Part shown: positions 5,866 through 7,201 of the stretch, piece by piece
How positions within the stretch are numbered: the stretch's first letter is position 1
Layout of the letters: every line of letters starts with the position of its first letter
DNA from: Vicinamibacterales bacterium
GTDB lineage: Bacteria > Acidobacteriota > Vicinamibacteria > Vicinamibacterales > UBA8438
Reading direction: 5' to 3'
Assembly (NCBI GenBank): GCA_030745255.1
Contig: JASLOY010000179.1
Span: forward strand, 1 to 7,201
Length of the DNA: 7,201 bases
The notes under the pieces: generated by a model
The model's input: the letters and a program-made list of their open reading frames with translations, nothing else
What the model was told of the DNA's origin: nothing
Databases searched by the model: none
Made by a program: the position numbers and the translations under genes

Positions 5866-5893
5866 TGAAGCCGGCGCAGCCTTCCGGTTCCCT

Positions 5894-5907
5894 CCTGACT
5901 CCTGACT
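5894..5907 (+). repeat. Tandem heptamer CCTGACT x2
   Basis: Two exact adjacent copies of CCTGACT (5894-5900 and 5901-5907). Such a short run may be the remnant of a longer heptamer array or chance. Confidence 0.4.
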
Positions 5908-5916
5908 TCTGTGAGC

Positions 5917-5953
5917 CCTCCTGGTCTGCAGCGCTCTTGACGAGACCAGGGGG
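5917..5953 (-). terminator. Hairpin immediately after qhpB, possible terminator
   Basis: Arms CCTCCTGGTCT (5917-5927) and AGACCAGGGGG (5943-5953) form an 11-bp stem (one G-T pair) with a 15-nt loop. It starts 4 nt beyond the qhpB stop on the minus strand. No T-tract follows, so a rho-independent role is uncertain; it could instead protect the mRNA 3' end. Confidence 0.45.
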
Positions 5954-5957
5954 AGAG

Positions 5958-7046
5958 CTAGTTGGGCACGACGAAGATGGTCGTCATGTCGCCATCGAGC
6001 GTGATGGTGCGCAGATAGCGGTAAGTCGCGGCCTCGTACAGATCGATGGTGTTCCCGGCCAGAAAGACGTAAAGAATCTGGCCATTGGTGCTCGGTACGA
6101 GCCTCATGCGGGGACGTCCCTCGATGACCTGGCGGTTCGCGAGTCGGCGTCCGGCGAGGTCGAATGTCCAGAACTCGTAATGCCCGATCTGGCTCAGCAG
6201 GCCGTAGGCCGCCTGCCGCCCCGGCGCGATCGTGAACGACCCGACCGACTCCGCGGGGCCAAGCGTGTAGAAATCCAGATCGCGTTCGGCCAGATTGATC
6301 CGCGCGATGCCCATCAGGCTGCGGTCTTGCACCGGGTCCTGCATCCGGAAGATGTTGGAGAAGAAACCAGGTTCCTCATTGGGGTCGTACCGGAATGAGA
6401 AGTTCAGACGCCCCATCCCCGGCTCAGCAAGCTGCGACAGCTCCCACCGGTCCACTTCCTCGAAGCCTTCGGTCTCGAGCACGATGATCTCCCGGCCGAA
6501 GAGGTAGAGCAGACTGCCGTCTGGCGAGAACAGCATGTTGACGCTCGTGCGCTCTTCGCCGTCCGGCCACGGGATGTCTCGGATTACCTCGTGCGTCTCG
6601 AGGTCGACCTGCACGAGCTTGCGGGGTGCGATGTCGAACCGATCGATCTCCTTGGTCGCGGGGTCGGTGAGCAGGACCATGTATCGGTGGTCCGGCGACG
6701 CCAGGAATCCGCGAATCCGCACCTTGGTGGTGTCTTTGCTCAGCGTGAAGGTGTCAACGGTGCGACGGGTGGCGACGTCGATGATCTCGATCTGCTCGTA
6801 GGTCCGGTCCCGCATGTAGAACCGCGTGCCGTCGGCTGACAGCGTCAAGTTACCCGGCGGGCCGTCCAGCGTCATCGTAATGTCATCGACCACCTGCTCG
6901 GTCGCCTCGTCGATGACGAAGATGCGGTTCGGATATCCGCCGACGTAGATCGTGCCGGAGCCGCCGGTCAGCTCCGCCGCTGGCTGCGCCGAGGCGACGC
7001 CGGGCAGGGCGCACCCGATGACAATGGCGAAGGCAAGAGACCGCAT
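5958..7046 (-). CDS. qhpB: Quinohemoprotein amine dehydrogenase beta subunit (beta-propeller)
   Basis: A 362-aa exported protein. Residues 1-20 are a signal peptide (MRSLAFAIVIGCALPGVASA|QP), giving a mature length of about 342, close to known QHNDH beta subunits. The rest is a run of YVTN/WD-like beta-propeller blades, with repeating 'SPDGxxLY...' and 'VxDxxT' units: TLSADGTRFYMRD, LASPDHRYMVLL, LFSPDGSLLYLFGRE, LVPSTNGQILYVF. The segment FDIAPRKLVQVDLETHEVI lines up with the corresponding loop of Paracoccus and Pseudomonas QhpB as I remember it. In the periplasmic enzyme this seven-bladed subunit cradles the small CTQ-bearing gamma subunit during oxidation of primary amines to aldehydes. 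The gene lies 44 bp after the gamma-subunit end, matching the known C-to-B order. The start is the ATG giving the signal peptide; the frame is open further upstream but overlaps qhpC. The Shine-Dalgarno is weak. A generic YVTN-propeller protein is the fallback. Confidence 0.8.
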   Translation of the reverse strand: MRSLAFAIVIGCALPGVASAQPAAELTGGSGTIYVGGYPNRIFVIDEATEQVVDDITMTLDGPPGNLTLSADGTRFYMRDRTYEQIEIIDVATRRTVDTFTLSKDTTKVRIRGFLASPDHRYMVLLTDPATKEIDRFDIAPRKLVQVDLETHEVIRDIPWPDGEERTSVNMLFSPDGSLLYLFGREIIVLETEGFEEVDRWELSQLAEPGMGRLNFSFRYDPNEEPGFFSNIFRMQDPVQDRSLMGIARINLAERDLDFYTLGPAESVGSFTIAPGRQAAYGLLSQIGHYEFWTFDLAGRRLANRQVIEGRPRMRLVPSTNGQILYVFLAGNTIDLYEAATYRYLRTITLDGDMTTIFVVPN

Positions 7047-7090
7047 GGCAATACTTGCTGGAGCACTCCGTGTAGCACGTATGCGAGAAG

Positions 7091-7201
7091 CTAGGGGAAG
7101 ATCAGATCGATTTTCCGCCAGTCCTTCTGTGCTGCCGCGCACTTGCTGGTCCAGTCCGGCGAGTGGTTGAGCTGGTCGGGCACGTGTGCCGGCCAGAAAC
7201 A
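7091..7201 (-). CDS. qhpC: Quinohemoprotein amine dehydrogenase gamma subunit, C-terminal fragment
   Basis: The last 36 codons of a gene entering from the right edge, ending at TAG (complement of 7091-7093). It reads CFWPAHVPDQLNHSPDW, then TSKCAAAQKDWRKIDLIFP. This matches my recollection of the end of QHNDH gamma subunits (a C-W-W-P-A-Q-V-P-D block, then Y-P-D-W and D-W-R-K-L-x-x-V-F-P). In the characterised enzymes Trp43 crosslinks to Cys37 to form the cysteine tryptophylquinone cofactor, and Cys41 forms a thioether to Asp49. Here C, W (+2) and D (+8) have exactly that spacing: C at 7199-7201, W at 7193-7195 and D at 7175-7177. The CTQ cysteine itself lies outside the window. The gene precedes qhpB by 44 bp in the same direction. 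The subunit has no signal peptide of its own in known systems and is matured by QhpD/E/G, none of which is visible here. Confidence 0.78.
   Translation of the reverse strand, partial: CFWPAHVPDQLNHSPDWTSKCAAAQKDWRKIDLIFP

Noticed and set aside
7047..7142. Longer start for qhpB
   Set aside because: It would overlap the end of qhpC and bury the signal peptide behind 32 polar residues.

Overview
The window comes from a GC-rich bacterium, most likely an Acidobacteriota of the Vicinamibacteria type. That placement is an inference from the GC-rich codon use, a soluble Ser/Thr kinase of the 'MGEVYRARD' style fused to TPRs, a DUF3179-like gene end, and many GC-rich structured intergenic repeats. It is not proven by any marker gene here.

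Layout: (1) 1-116, the 3' end of a plus-strand gene, probably DUF3179. (2) 270-800, a secreted peroxiredoxin whose peroxidatic residue is encoded by an in-frame TGA. A perfect 7-bp stem-loop with a suitably placed apical loop starts shortly after the TGA, as expected of a bacterial SECIS, so I read it as a 176-aa selenoprotein (Sec70). A conventional ORF caller would split it into two pieces. (3) 804-984, two tandem copies of a structured GC-rich repeat, then a strong bidirectional terminator (1015-1058). (4) 1136-1315 minus, a 59-aa TatA that is easy to miss. (5) 1437-3848 minus, a Ser/Thr kinase with TolB-like and TPR regions. (6) 3849-4093, a divergent intergenic region. (7) 4094-5602, a DASS/SLC13 anion transporter. 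(8) 5600-5806, three more repeat copies, then inverted repeats. (9) 5958-7046 minus, the beta-propeller beta subunit of quinohemoprotein amine dehydrogenase (QhpB), preceded at 7091-7201 by the last 36 codons of the gamma subunit (QhpC), including the tryptophan expected to form the CTQ cofactor.

The genes do not form one operon. The qhpC-qhpB pair is a co-directional unit for periplasmic amine oxidation. The kinase and tatA are co-directional but separated by 121 bp. The peroxiredoxin and tatA converge on the terminator. A loose theme is the cell envelope: exported Sec-peroxiredoxin, Tat export, amine dehydrogenase and an anion transporter. The two most interesting signals are the Sec-encoding peroxiredoxin with its SECIS, and a repeat family found only behind the three plus-strand genes, always with its leading TAG in frame with the upstream gene.
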